Below are positions 55,036 through 63,492 of a stretch of 64,000 nucleotides of DNA, one piece after another (within the stretch, counting starts at the first letter, position 1; each line of letters begins with the position of its first letter). Made by a program: the position numbers and the translations under genes. The DNA lies in assembly GCA_002698995.1 (NCBI GenBank), contig PAAX01000026.1, forward strand, positions 372,001-436,000, read 5' to 3'. The notes under the pieces were generated by a model that saw only the letters and a list, made by a program, of their open reading frames with translations, did not search any database and had not been told where the DNA came from. This DNA is from Ignavibacteriota bacterium (lineage in GTDB: Bacteria; Bacteroidota; Ignavibacteria; Ignavibacteriales; Melioribacteraceae).

Positions 55036-55949
55036 GCTTAATTGAAAATGTTTCAAGATATCTTAGTTTCAATGAAAGTGAATTATTGTCTTTCGCTCAA
55101 AAAGCTCCTACAACTTATCGCACTTATCAAATTCCTAAAAAGAATGGTAGATTGAGAACAATTCATCATCCTGCTAAAGAAACTAAATCACTACAATATG
55201 CATTGATAAATTTAATTTTTAAAAATTATCCGATCCACAGTTCTGCAGTTGCATATAGAAAAGGTGTAAAATCACCTTTGAAATTGAATGCTGAAAGTCA
55301 CTCAAAGTATTTATACACAATAAAAATGGATTTTAAGGATTTTTTTCATTCAATTGTTTTTGAAGATCTAAAAAACATTTTAGATTCACCTTATACTCAG
55401 CAAGAATTAGAGTTTTTAAAAAATGTGTTATTTCTAAATTATCAAGGAATATATTGTTTGGCAATTGGAGCACCTTCATCACCGATATTAAGCAATATTG
55501 TAATGCACGGTTATGATGAAAGCATATTAAAAATAGTAACAAAAATTGATCCCGATGCTACATATACTAGATATGCAGATGATATAACCTTTTCTTCAAA
55601 TAAAAAATCTCATTGTTTAAATTTTGCGAAAGAACTTAATAAGTTGACAAAGGACAAACTGACACCTTCATTAAAATTAAATTCAAAAAAAACAATCTTA
55701 TTATCAAAGGCAAATCATAGGATGGTCACTGGATTAGTAATCACTCCTCAAGGCAATGTCTCTGTCGGTCGTCATAATAAGAAGTATATAAAAAAATTAC
55801 TAAATGATCTTAAATATGATAAAATATCGCCAATAGCCTTTAAATATTTAAAAGGCTACTTTGCATTTGTAAGAGATGTTGAACCAAAATTTGTTAATTC
55901 GTTAACCAATAAATATGGTGCAGCATTAATTAATAAAATTATAATATGA
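55032..55949 (+). CDS. Retron reverse transcriptase
   Basis: A 305-residue retron-type reverse transcriptase. Fingers IPKKNGRLRTIHHPAKETK; retron region X NAESH (86-90, fitting NAxxH); catalytic D100 in IKMDFKDFFHSI; AIGAPSSPILSN; the active site Y181-A-D-D184; and region Y VTG (232-234) in RMVTGLVIT. All key residues are intact. It would copy the msd part of the RNA upstream, starting from the branching guanosine. Length matches the compact retron class without a C-terminal fusion. Confidence 0.95.
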   Translation: MSLIENVSRYLSFNESELLSFAQKAPTTYRTYQIPKKNGRLRTIHHPAKETKSLQYALINLIFKNYPIHSSAVAYRKGVKSPLKLNAESHSKYLYTIKMDFKDFFHSIVFEDLKNILDSPYTQQELEFLKNVLFLNYQGIYCLAIGAPSSPILSNIVMHGYDESILKIVTKIDPDATYTRYADDITFSSNKKSHCLNFAKELNKLTKDKLTPSLKLNSKKTILLSKANHRMVTGLVITPQGNVSVGRHNKKYIKKLLNDLKYDKISPIAFKYLKGYFAFVRDVEPKFVNSLTNKYGAALINKIII

Positions 55950-56098
55950 CACAACCTAACCTTTTAAATAAGTAAAAAGTCTCACCACATAAAGCAATGG
56001 AGTGGGCAGGCAAGAGGAAAATTTATTACAGGGCTATCACAGTCACAACATGCATTAATAACACGCTTTGTTCACAAAGAAATAATTTGGTAAATAAA

Positions 56099-56494
56099 AT
56101 GTATAAAATTTTATTAGTTATTATCTTCACTTTGTTTTTATTGAGTTGTAACAATTCAACAGAACCAAATAATTCAGATTCACTAAAGTTGATTTTCTCC
56201 TCAGATAAAAGTAATGGTTCAGCACCATTAACTGTTAAATTCACTGGAAAGATAGAAGGTGATACTGAAGGAATAATTGGACGAGTTCCGGATTATTTTT
56301 TCTTTTCTCAAATTGGAATGACAGTAATCCCATACAGTATTCCAGATACTACACAAGCTTTAAATAATACTTGGAGTTCTGAAATTACATACCCAACTTC
56401 CGGAGAATTTAAGGCTGTTTTATTGTATCAAGGGAAAAAAGAAGGAGAGAATTTTAATCTTCTATCAGATACGTTGTTTATAAAAGTAAATTAA
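56099..56494 (+). CDS. Lipoprotein with PKD/Ig-like domain
   Basis: I start at ATG 56099, where a lipoprotein signal begins (YKILLVIIFTLFLLSCNNS, lipid cysteine in LLSC). The frame opens 102 bases earlier, but that part is not signal-like. The 131-residue product has a PKD-type opening NGSAPLTVKFTGKI and beta-strand content to the end. Outer-membrane anchored, role unknown. Confidence 0.6.
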   Translation: MYKILLVIIFTLFLLSCNNSTEPNNSDSLKLIFSSDKSNGSAPLTVKFTGKIEGDTEGIIGRVPDYFFFSQIGMTVIPYSIPDTTQALNNTWSSEITYPTSGEFKAVLLYQGKKEGENFNLLSDTLFIKVN

Positions 56495-56502
56495 AGTTTG
56501 CA

Positions 56503-56870
56503 TATATCAAGCCCACACCAATAACCACTAAGAAATTATTGGCAGAAGAGAGTAAACAAGTTGTTTAGGTTGTTTACGCCGCGGCGCACAAGTTTTAAAG
56601 TATTTCATTTTTGTTCTTTTTCTTTTTGTATATGCCAAAGACATTCATTTTTAAAAGACAATTTTTTTATTGGGAAACTCGACCCGATCGCGTTTTCAAA
56701 TCAGCCGAATTTACTTACTGAAGAAAAGTACAAAAAGAAAGTAGGCTTTTAACATTATAGAACATAAATATTTAGGACGCACTGCTTTTTATGAAATTTA
56801 AGAAGCACTACAAAATCTGGGCAATTGTGCCTGAATTGGCAAAGCAGTTTATTTGCAACGCCTTTATATG
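56503..56870 (+). repeat. Cassette-spacer element 8
   Basis: Begins CATATATCAAGCCCACACCA, then a CCAATAA...TTATTGG hairpin (56518-56542), GCAGAAGAGAGTAAACAAG, TTGTTTAGG, a weak TATGCCAAAGACATTC block (shared with elements 2 and 3) and a TTTATTTGCAACGCC/TTTATATG end. A 63-codon open frame across it (56561-56752) has no ribosome site or known composition. After 56870 only the antitoxin promoter follows. Confidence 0.6.
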
Positions 56871-56904
56871 TTCTCAAAAATTCTATTGTCTTTTACAAAT
56901 CCTA

Positions 56905-56928
56905 AGTTTATATTAAAAAGTATAAACT
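56905..56928 (+). promoter_or_regulatory. Operator palindrome before the Phd/VapC pair
   Basis: AGTTTATA and TATAAACT are perfect inverted arms around TTAAAAAG, ending 16 bases before the antitoxin ATG. A GAGAAGGA ribosome site follows. Autoregulation by the antitoxin is likely. Confidence 0.6.
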
Positions 56929-56944
56929 ATGAGAAGGATAAAAG

Positions 56945-57184
56945 ATGTATTCGACTGCCAAAGAATTGAGATTTCATACAAAAGAACTTCTGGATTCTGT
57001 CTCAAGAGGAGAAGAAGTTGTAATAACTTATCGTGGTAAACCTTATGCTAAATTAGTTCCATTTAAAAAGTCTAAACAAACCAATGAAAATGCAGATGAA
57101 CTTTTTGGTATGTGGAAAGACCGAAAGGATATCAAAAATGTTAATAAGTATGTCCGTGAACTAAGGAAAGGAAGATATCAATGA
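56945..57184 (+). CDS. Phd-type antitoxin
   Basis: A 79-residue antitoxin: STAKELRFHTKELLDSVSRG (DNA-binding half), EEVVITYRGKPYAKLVPFKK (dimer strands), then a toxin-binding tail with ADELFGMWKDRKDIKNV and a basic end. The FGMWKDR segment is typical of antitoxins for VapC. It overlaps the toxin by four bases (ATGA). Confidence 0.88.
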   Translation: MYSTAKELRFHTKELLDSVSRGEEVVITYRGKPYAKLVPFKKSKQTNENADELFGMWKDRKDIKNVNKYVRELRKGRYQ

Positions 57185-57561
57185 AAATGATTGATACGGA
57201 TGTTCTTATTTGGTATTTACGTGGTAATAAAAAATCAAAAGAAATAATTGAAAAGCTAAATGGTTTCTTTATCTCAGTTGTAACTTATATGGAATTAGTA
57301 CAAGGAATGAGAAACAAACGAGAGTTAACAGCACTTAGAAGCGCGCTGAGAAAATGGAATGCAAAAATACTTTTTATTAACGAAGATATTTCAGCAAAAG
57401 CTATGTTTTTGGTTGAACAGCATTATTTAAGTGATTCACTTTTTTTAGCTGATGCACTTATTGCATCGACTGCTATTTCAAATGGGCTACAACTTCTTAC
57501 TGGTAATGTAAAGCATTATAAAATTATAAAAAATTTAGAGATAGAAGAATATAAACCATAG
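57181..57561 (+). CDS. vapC: VapC-type PIN-domain toxin
   Basis: A 126-residue PIN nuclease. Acidic residues are D5 (MIDTDVLIWYLRG), the glutamate in TYMELVQGMRN, and the aspartate in SLFLADALIASTAI; a late TGNVKHYKII matches the C-terminal strand with N/H. VapC toxins cut tRNA or rRNA. Partner antitoxin directly upstream. Confidence 0.92.
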   Translation: MKMIDTDVLIWYLRGNKKSKEIIEKLNGFFISVVTYMELVQGMRNKRELTALRSALRKWNAKILFINEDISAKAMFLVEQHYLSDSLFLADALIASTAISNGLQLLTGNVKHYKIIKNLEIEEYKP

Positions 57562-57587
57562 TTAAGTAAATAATAAAATAAATCTCG

Positions 57588-57700
57588 CATATATCAAGCG
57601 CACGCCAATAACCAGTATGAAATTATTGGCTGAAGAGAGTAATCAAGTTGTTCAGCTTGTCTCTGCGATGTTCAATCGTTTCTAGGTCATGACCAAAGTT
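57588..57700 (+). repeat. Cassette-spacer element 9
   Basis: CATATATCAAGCGCACGCC, then the CCAATAA...TTATTGG hairpin (57604-57628), GCTGAAGAGAGTAATCAAG and TTGTTCAGC. Very close to the first 70 bases of element 8. The 3' end is not clear; the rest of the gap to 57864 contains only AT-rich sequence. Confidence 0.6.
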
Positions 57701-57864
57701 TTGCAGTTTTATCAATCAAATAATAACTAAGTAAATAGAAAGAACAGGAAGATAATCTTTAACGGATGAAACCTTTAACTTTGCTGCAGCAGTAATAGTA
57801 AAGTTATTACGTCCATTTAATAGTACTACCTTTACAACTAACTATAAATTTTAAGGGGATACTT

Positions 57865-58275
57865 TTGAAAGAAATTACTGAATTAAACGGATCTTGTTTG
57901 TGTGGTGAAGTAAAATTTGAAATAATAGGAAAATTAGAAAGTTTTTATTTATGTCATTGCGGATGGTGCCAAAAGGATACCGGTTCAGCTCATTCTGCAA
58001 ATTTGTTTTTTAGTAAGGCTCACATAAGATGGATAACCGGTAAAGAAAGAGTTACAAATTATCAACTACCGGAAACTGAACATTACAAGAGCTTTTGTTC
58101 AATATGCGGCTCTGCCCTCCCCAACCTACAAATGAATGGAAAAGTGGTAGTAGTTCCAGCCGGATGTATAAGAGATGTACCAATAGAACCGACAGCACAT
58201 ATATTTATTTCTAAAAGAGCAAATTGGGATAATGGTTTGGAAAAAATTAAGATGTATGATAAAGTACCGGAATAA
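57865..58275 (+). CDS. GFA/CENP-V-domain protein
   Basis: A 136-residue zinc protein of the glutathione-dependent formaldehyde-activating type: GSCLCGEVKFEI, CHCGWCQKDTGSAHS and FCSICGSALPNL supply the zinc cysteines. Family members bind S-hydroxymethyl adducts or have unknown functions. The start is TTG at 57865 with AAGGGGA upstream. It is a single gene between a spacer element and the 41-base array. Confidence 0.82.
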   Translation: MKEITELNGSCLCGEVKFEIIGKLESFYLCHCGWCQKDTGSAHSANLFFSKAHIRWITGKERVTNYQLPETEHYKSFCSICGSALPNLQMNGKVVVVPAGCIRDVPIEPTAHIFISKRANWDNGLEKIKMYDKVPE

Positions 58276-58381
58276 TTTACTATTTGCGGTTAATCTGCAG
58301 AATAAGTCTTTATTGCAATACTAGTATATACCAACCACAACTAGATAAATCTAACTCAGCAAGAGGCTTGACAAACGCATC

Positions 58382-58745
58382 AATGTAATTTGTACATTCG
58401 CTAATGATTTTTTCTTGTTATGTAATTTATACATTTGCTCACCAAGCAATTGGGGAAGGAATGTAGTTTGTACATTCGTTCACTCAGCATTTAGACAAGG
58501 AATGTAATTTGTACATTCATCCACCCAGCATTTGGTGAAGGAACGTAATTTGTACATTTGCTCAACAGGCATTTGGTGAAGGAATGTAATTTGTACATCG
58601 GTTGACCAAGCATTTGGACAAGGAATTTAATTTGTACATTCGTCCACCCAGCATTTGGTGAAGGAATGTAGTTTGTACATTTGCTCACCCGACATTTGGT
58701 TAAGGAATGTAGTTTGTACATTTGTTCACCCGACGTTTGGACACC
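58382..58745 (+). repeat. 41-base tandem repeat array (about nine units)
   Basis: Units begin at 58382, 58419, 58460, 58501, 58542, 58583, 58624, 58665 and 58706: one step of 37 bases, then seven steps of exactly 41. Each holds AATGTA-(A/G)TTTG-TACATT, an inverted repeat with TGTACA at its right arm, followed by a looser CACCCAGCATTTGGTGAAGG part. The variation is scattered and grows toward the left end. No gene is supported; 58746-58925 is AT-rich with no structure. Confidence 0.9.
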
Positions 58746-58925
58746 ATATCACTAGAATTCATAAACTAAAAAAGTAGATTTTTAACACTATAGAAAAGAA
58801 ATTTCACTTAAAGATCAAAAGTTTTGTAAAGTTTTTTATATTAATGGAAATAATAATGGGTAATTACAAGAAATAATTTAGTATTCTTTTCTATTATAAA
58901 AAAAACAATAAGATAAATCATCAAT

Positions 58926-59849
58926 ATGAAAAAGTTAATTGAGAAAATAGAAGAAAAAATTGGTTGTGTTCAACTAGTTGATCGGATTTCTGAAAATATA
59001 TCAAATTCTGATTTAAACTCACTTTTATTGGAAATTTTTAAAAATAAAACAGAGAAAATTTGTCCGGCTGATCTGCTAAACCAATTTTCAAACAATCGTT
59101 TTACTCTTCCTTCAACAATAGACGTAATAGAATACAAGAAATTCGAAATAAAATGGCTTGAATCAGCTAAGACTATTGGTTTTACGCCTATCCAATTATC
59201 TCCCCTTACCCAACTAGGGAGCTGTTCTGCAGTAGGTTTTGTCAATCAGAATAATGTTGTAAGTGCATTAAGGAACACAGAAGTTGTTTCCGATTCTACA
59301 AATGTTTTGGCATTAATTACTGCAAATGAATTTAAGAAAAATCATTCTAATGATAGGATAAGATATTCAACAGCTCACAGGCATACTAGAGCACAGCATT
59401 TTACCAATCCAGCTTTTTCAGCACACTTCGGAGCATTCTGTATGGTTTCCGGCGGATTAGATAAAGGGAGTTTTTCTTTCGAATTAGAAGAGTTATATAA
59501 ACACTTGGCTTTTTATTTGAGTATTCTTGAAAATGAATTGGAAAGTAAATTAATTGTTAAAGTCCAATTAAAAAGTGAGAGAAAAGATTTTGCTGACAAG
59601 TTAATTGAAGCTGCTTCAAATATTTCGAGTAAAGTTAATTTTATTAAAGAAGAAGTTGACAATACTGTTGATTATTATGATTTAGTACGCATAAAAATTT
59701 TTACGATTTATAAAGAGCTTGAAATTGATTTAATTGATATGGGATTTGTAGACTGGACTAAAAAATTGTTAAACAATAAAAAACATCGCATGCTTACAAG
59801 CGGAGGCGGATTGGAATTGATATTCAAATTAAAGAACAAGTTGATTTAG
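58926..59849 (+). CDS. Protein of unknown function
   Basis: A 307-residue soluble protein that I do not recognise. The middle has strongly patterned runs: SPLTQLGSCSAVGFVNQNNV, RNTEVVSDSTNVLALIT, RYSTAHRHTRAQHF then NPAFSAHFGAFCMVSGG. The end is RMLTSGGGLELIFKLKN. The histidine/arginine-rich run before a core strand and the late glycine run vaguely recall motifs 2 and 3 of class II aminoacyl-tRNA synthetases, but this is only a resemblance. No signal peptide or membrane helix. Single gene. Confidence 0.6.
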   Translation: MKKLIEKIEEKIGCVQLVDRISENISNSDLNSLLLEIFKNKTEKICPADLLNQFSNNRFTLPSTIDVIEYKKFEIKWLESAKTIGFTPIQLSPLTQLGSCSAVGFVNQNNVVSALRNTEVVSDSTNVLALITANEFKKNHSNDRIRYSTAHRHTRAQHFTNPAFSAHFGAFCMVSGGLDKGSFSFELEELYKHLAFYLSILENELESKLIVKVQLKSERKDFADKLIEAASNISSKVNFIKEEVDNTVDYYDLVRIKIFTIYKELEIDLIDMGFVDWTKKLLNNKKHRMLTSGGGLELIFKLKNKLI

Positions 59850-59977
59850 TTAATAAATGATTATCTACAAAAAATATATTTATTAAGAAGTTTAGAGATT
59901 AAAGATTGTTTATAATGTTCATTATTAATCCCATTTTTATATTGGAAAAAATCTCTAATTGTTAAAAGGAATGAAAA

Positions 59978-60328
59978 ATGACTAAACATAGAATCTATAC
60001 AACAAGCTTTGCAAGTGTTTATCCTCACTACGTTGCAAAGGGGGAAAAGAAAGGGCGCACTAAAAAAGAAGTTGATGAAATAATCTGCTGGCTGACCGGT
60101 TACAATCAAAAAGAATTAGAAAAAGTGATTGAAAACAAAATAGATTTTGAGACATTTTTTTCTGAAGCTCCGCAGCTTAATCCTTCACGCAAATTGATTA
60201 AAGGAGTTGTATGCGGTGTGAGAGTTGAAGATGTTGAAGAACCATTAATGAGAGAAATCCGCTACCTGGATAAACTGATTGATGAGCTTGCAAAAGGGAA
60301 AGCTATGGAAAAGATTTTGAGGAAATGA
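59978..60328 (+). CDS. DUF2200-family protein
   Basis: A 116-residue protein matching the DUF2200 style: [60 protein letters not shown] and [20 protein letters not shown]. The function of this family is not known. It starts 128 bases after the previous gene and is followed in 3 bases by a kinase-like gene, so they share an operon. Confidence 0.82.
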   Translation: MTKHRIYTTSFASVYPHYVAKGEKKGRTKKEVDEIICWLTGYNQKELEKVIENKIDFETFFSEAPQLNPSRKLIKGVVCGVRVEDVEEPLMREIRYLDKLIDELAKGKAMEKILRK

Positions 60329-60331
60329 TAA

Positions 60332-60853
60332 TTGATGAGAAGAAAGAAAGTCTTTTTGCTAATAGGACAAAAAGGAAGCGGAAAATCATATATTGGAAAA
60401 TTGTTTGAAGAGGAACTCGGAATTAAATTCATTCGTGTTGAAGACTGGGCAAAGCGAATCAAAAAAGATAGAGCTGTTAACAATGAAGATTACATCCGCC
60501 AGGTTTTTGAAGAAATTGAAGTTGGCATCAGAAACATTTTAGAAGCTAATGATAGAGTTGTTTTTGAATCAACCGGACTAACAGAGTTTTTTGATAAAAT
60601 GCTCGCAAATTTAAAGAGTAATTTTGAAGTTGTAACAATAGGAGTATTTGCTGAGAGCAAATTATGTTTGGAAAGAGTAAGAAACCGGGATCAATCAATA
60701 CATATAAACGTTTCCGATGAACAAGTTACAATGATAAATCAGAAAGTAATCGAAAAAAATATGAAGACTGATTTCAAGATACTTAATAATGAAGAAAATG
60801 ATGATCTGCTTGAGCAAATAAAAAATATTGTTAAAATGGAATTAGAGAGTTAA
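60332..60853 (+). CDS. P-loop kinase-like ATPase
   Basis: A 173-residue protein of the shikimate/adenylate-kinase-like P-loop fold: VFLLIGQKGSGKSYIGKLF (Walker A), EDWAKRIKKD, then VVFESTGLTEFFDKML, and RVRNRDQSIHINVSDEQV (lid-type arginines). It probably phosphorylates a small molecule. It is paired with the DUF2200 gene. Confidence 0.8.
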   Translation: MMRRKKVFLLIGQKGSGKSYIGKLFEEELGIKFIRVEDWAKRIKKDRAVNNEDYIRQVFEEIEVGIRNILEANDRVVFESTGLTEFFDKMLANLKSNFEVVTIGVFAESKLCLERVRNRDQSIHINVSDEQVTMINQKVIEKNMKTDFKILNNEENDDLLEQIKNIVKMELES

Positions 60854-60931
60854 CCGGTTAGTTAATTCAGTAAAGAAATTACAACTTGATAATGCGTACT
60901 TATTTACAACGTCGATAAAAAAGAAATTTAG

Positions 60932-61174
60932 ATGAAAGCAATAACAGCTGCTGAAGCTCGAAAGAATTTACACAAATTAATTGATGAAATATTAGTGGCA
61001 AATCAACCTATTATTATTTCTGGTAAAAGAAAAAATGCTGTTTTAATATCTGAGGGTGATTGGAGATCAATTCAAGAAACTATTTATTTGTCATCAATAC
61101 ATAATATGAGGGAATCAATAGTTAAAGGTCTGGAAACTCCGATAATTAAATGTGATGATAAGCTTACTTTTTAA
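60932..61174 (+). CDS. Phd/YefM-type antitoxin without a visible toxin
   Basis: An 80-residue protein: MKAITAAEARKNLHKLIDEI, then PIIISGKRKNAVLISEGDWR and SIQETIYLSSIHNMRESIVK. All three are YefM-like. No RelE/YoeB-type gene lies up- or downstream; 61175-61385 has no open frame of that size. It is either an orphan or has lost its toxin. Confidence 0.82.
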   Translation: MKAITAAEARKNLHKLIDEILVANQPIIISGKRKNAVLISEGDWRSIQETIYLSSIHNMRESIVKGLETPIIKCDDKLTF

Positions 61175-61385
61175 AATGGAAAATGGTAATTGTTAATTAA
61201 TGACAAGATAAAAAAAAAGCTTATAGCTGGCAGGAATCGAATATCATAATTAGCCTTGAAATAATTAAGAACTGTAAAAGTAAAAAGAATGTATGCACAT
61301 TATGAAAGAACCGGTAAAACATTTTTGTTATTATAATTCAGTATATAGAATTCAAAGGTTTTTGTTAATTCAAATAGCTTCTTTT

Positions 61386-62234
61386 TTAATCTGTAACCTC
61401 ATATGTTTTTAGATTTTTTCCATTTTTAAGTTTCCATTCTGTTAATCCGTTAGCATTTCTCCCTAAAACAATTGAGGCTGCTGTTGAAGGACTGCTAAAA
61501 ATATAATCCTCTGGAAAGAAATAAAAATTATTCGACTCTTTTAGTACTCCTTTATCAATTAATTTTTGTCGTAAAACTTTAAAGTTATCTGTCATAGAAT
61601 TTACTATACTTATCGCAGCTTTAGAACCTTTAAAAACAACAAAGCCATCAGAAGTTGGTTCACCTTGTGCATCCGCCCCTCTTGCCGCCTTAATGAAAAA
61701 GGTTTCTTGCTTTTGTTTTTTCTTAACTTCTCTTTTTTCTTCAAAGACTTTATGTCCAAGTGAATTTGTTAACATTTTTATATTCTCAATAAACTCTTCC
61801 ATTTCGGAAGTATCTGATTCAGAAATTGATGATTGTGTTGGGATAACAGAGTTTACAATGTTGTATCTATTTGCAACTCTGGCTATCTCATACAACCTAT
61901 TTTCTAAATATTTTACATGAGCTTTATTTAAATTTTCATCCTTGCTAATAAAAATTATTGTTTCATTCCAGAATTCTTTATCCTTGATTTGAGTATTTAA
62001 GCGTTTTATAATAGACTCAGCTTCGCCTATATAAACAAGTTCTTTGCCTTCATCATCTCGTCCAAAGAGTAGGTAAATTCCTGTATTTGTCAAATCAGAT
62101 CGATCAGTACAATCTTTTATTTTGATTCGTGGAATCTTATAAGCCTTCCCATTCCAATTTGATAACTCGCAAGTCATCCGTCCATTTGGATCACCGTCAA
62201 TCAAGAAAATCTTTATTGTTTTTCCAAATTTCAT
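61386..62234 (-). CDS. GIY-YIG nuclease-domain protein with DUF4357-like C-terminus
   Basis: A 282-residue protein. The GIY-YIG core has G52-I-Y in NTGIYLLFGRDDEG, Y68-I-G in ELVYIGEAESI, arginine in IIKRLN, and the metal glutamate in VKYLENRLYEIA. The C-terminal ~100 residues (GFVVFKGSKAAISIVNSM, YIFSSPSTAASIVLGRNANG) match the DUF4357 type that often follows GIY-YIG. Probably a DNA-binding or DNA-cutting protein of defence or restriction style; function unknown. Confidence 0.85.
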   Translation of the reverse strand: MKFGKTIKIFLIDGDPNGRMTCELSNWNGKAYKIPRIKIKDCTDRSDLTNTGIYLLFGRDDEGKELVYIGEAESIIKRLNTQIKDKEFWNETIIFISKDENLNKAHVKYLENRLYEIARVANRYNIVNSVIPTQSSISESDTSEMEEFIENIKMLTNSLGHKVFEEKREVKKKQKQETFFIKAARGADAQGEPTSDGFVVFKGSKAAISIVNSMTDNFKVLRQKLIDKGVLKESNNFYFFPEDYIFSSPSTAASIVLGRNANGLTEWKLKNGKNLKTYEVTD

Positions 62235-62319
62235 AAAAACTCTAATTTAGTTTATAGTATCAAATTAATAATTAATTTTAATAAAATTCCTATAAGACGA
62301 ATTTATTTTTATTGATTCT

Positions 62320-63492
62320 CTATACTTTCACTGCCAATTTATAAATCTCTCTAATATCATCTTTCATAAGTTTTTTTCTTCTGCCGAGAGGTAATCTTAT
62401 TGCAGCATTCTCTGTTAGTTTTTCAATTTCATCTGCTGTAATTCCAAAATCATTAAGAGTAGTAGGAGCACCGATTTCCTTAAAGAACTGAGAGACTTTC
62501 TCAATCCCCATTTCGGCTTTTTCCAATTCTGTTCCCTCTTTAATTCCAAATACATTTTCGGCTAACTGCGCAAATTTACTTGGATTATCTTTATAGACAT
62601 ATTTCATCCAAGCGGGAAACATTACTGCTAATCCGGCACCATGTGCAACATCATAAAAAGCAGAAATAGAATGTTCCAAAGTATGTGTTGCCCAGTCGCC
62701 GTAATTTCTTCCGGAACCTATTACTCCGTTAAGTGCATTTGTGGCTGACCAGCAGAGTTCAGCTCTTGCATCATAGTTTGAAGGATCATTCAACAGAATT
62801 TTTGTGTTTTTCATTACTGTTCTGATTATACCTTCAGCAAATTCATCAACAAGATTTGTATTTTCGGTTCCATCAAAATAGAGTTCAAAAACATGGGATA
62901 ATGTATCAACTGCACCGTAAACAGTCTGCTCTTTGGGAAGTGAAGTCTGAATTGAAGGATCAATAATAGTTACTTTTGGATATGAATCTATTCCGGCAGT
63001 AAATGCCCATTTTTTGTTCTCTTTTTCATTAGTGATTACTGCAAAAGCATTCATTTCAGAAGCGGTCGCAGATAAAGTTAATACGGTAAATATTGGGAGT
63101 GATTTGTTTAAAGCAGCTTTCCCCTCAAATGCATCCCAGATATTCGCTTCATAAAGAGCGCCGGCAGCAACTGCTTTTGCTGTATCAATAACACTTCCTC
63201 CCCCTACAGCCAGAATTGAATCGATATTTTCGTTTTTACAGATTTCAATTGCATCCTCCACAAAAGAAAGAATTGGATTAGCTTTAATTCCACCTTTTTC
63301 AATTACTTCAACCCCATTTGAATTAAGAGATTCCATAACTTCTTTATAAACACCATTTTTGAATATCGATTTCATACCGTAAAGCATAAGTACTTTCTTT
63401 GCATTAAATTCTTTTATTTCTGCGCCTATCTTAGAAATTGTTCCCTTTCCGAACAAAACCTTTGTCGGATTATGATATACAAAATTATTCAT
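62320..63492 (-). CDS. Iron-containing alcohol dehydrogenase (BdhA/YqhD-like)
   Basis: A 390-residue group III alcohol dehydrogenase. The NAD(P) site is AVGGGSVIDTAKAVAAGA, and metal ligands are in VDTLSHVFELYFDG and EHSISAFYDVAHGAGLAVMF. The N-terminus NFVYHNPTKVLFGKGTISKI is typical of butanol-dehydrogenase/YqhD members that reduce aldehydes. Normal length, single gene, divergent from the dehydrogenase gene at 63713. Confidence 0.93.
   Translation of the reverse strand: MNNFVYHNPTKVLFGKGTISKIGAEIKEFNAKKVLMLYGMKSIFKNGVYKEVMESLNSNGVEVIEKGGIKANPILSFVEDAIEICKNENIDSILAVGGGSVIDTAKAVAAGALYEANIWDAFEGKAALNKSLPIFTVLTLSATASEMNAFAVITNEKENKKWAFTAGIDSYPKVTIIDPSIQTSLPKEQTVYGAVDTLSHVFELYFDGTENTNLVDEFAEGIIRTVMKNTKILLNDPSNYDARAELCWSATNALNGVIGSGRNYGDWATHTLEHSISAFYDVAHGAGLAVMFPAWMKYVYKDNPSKFAQLAENVFGIKEGTELEKAEMGIEKVSQFFKEIGAPTTLNDFGITADEIEKLTENAAIRLPLGRRKKLMKDDIREIYKLAVKV

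Noticed and set aside
54136-55949. Group II intron or diversity-generating element
   Set aside because: The reverse transcriptase has retron-specific NAxxH and VTG motifs and no maturase or endonuclease domain; no intron RNA domain V or variable target gene seen.
56561-56752. Plus-strand 63-codon gene in spacer 8
   Set aside because: Coincides with repeat blocks shared with other spacers; no ribosome site and cysteine/phenylalanine-rich random-like composition.
58491-58721. Minus-strand 76-codon gene with internal repeats
   Set aside because: It only mirrors the 41-base tandem array. The unit is not a multiple of three, so the frame rotates, and no ribosome site is present.
58382-58745. CRISPR array
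   Set aside because: Regular repeats, but the whole 41-base unit repeats with scattered changes; there are no unique spacers of constant length and no cas genes.
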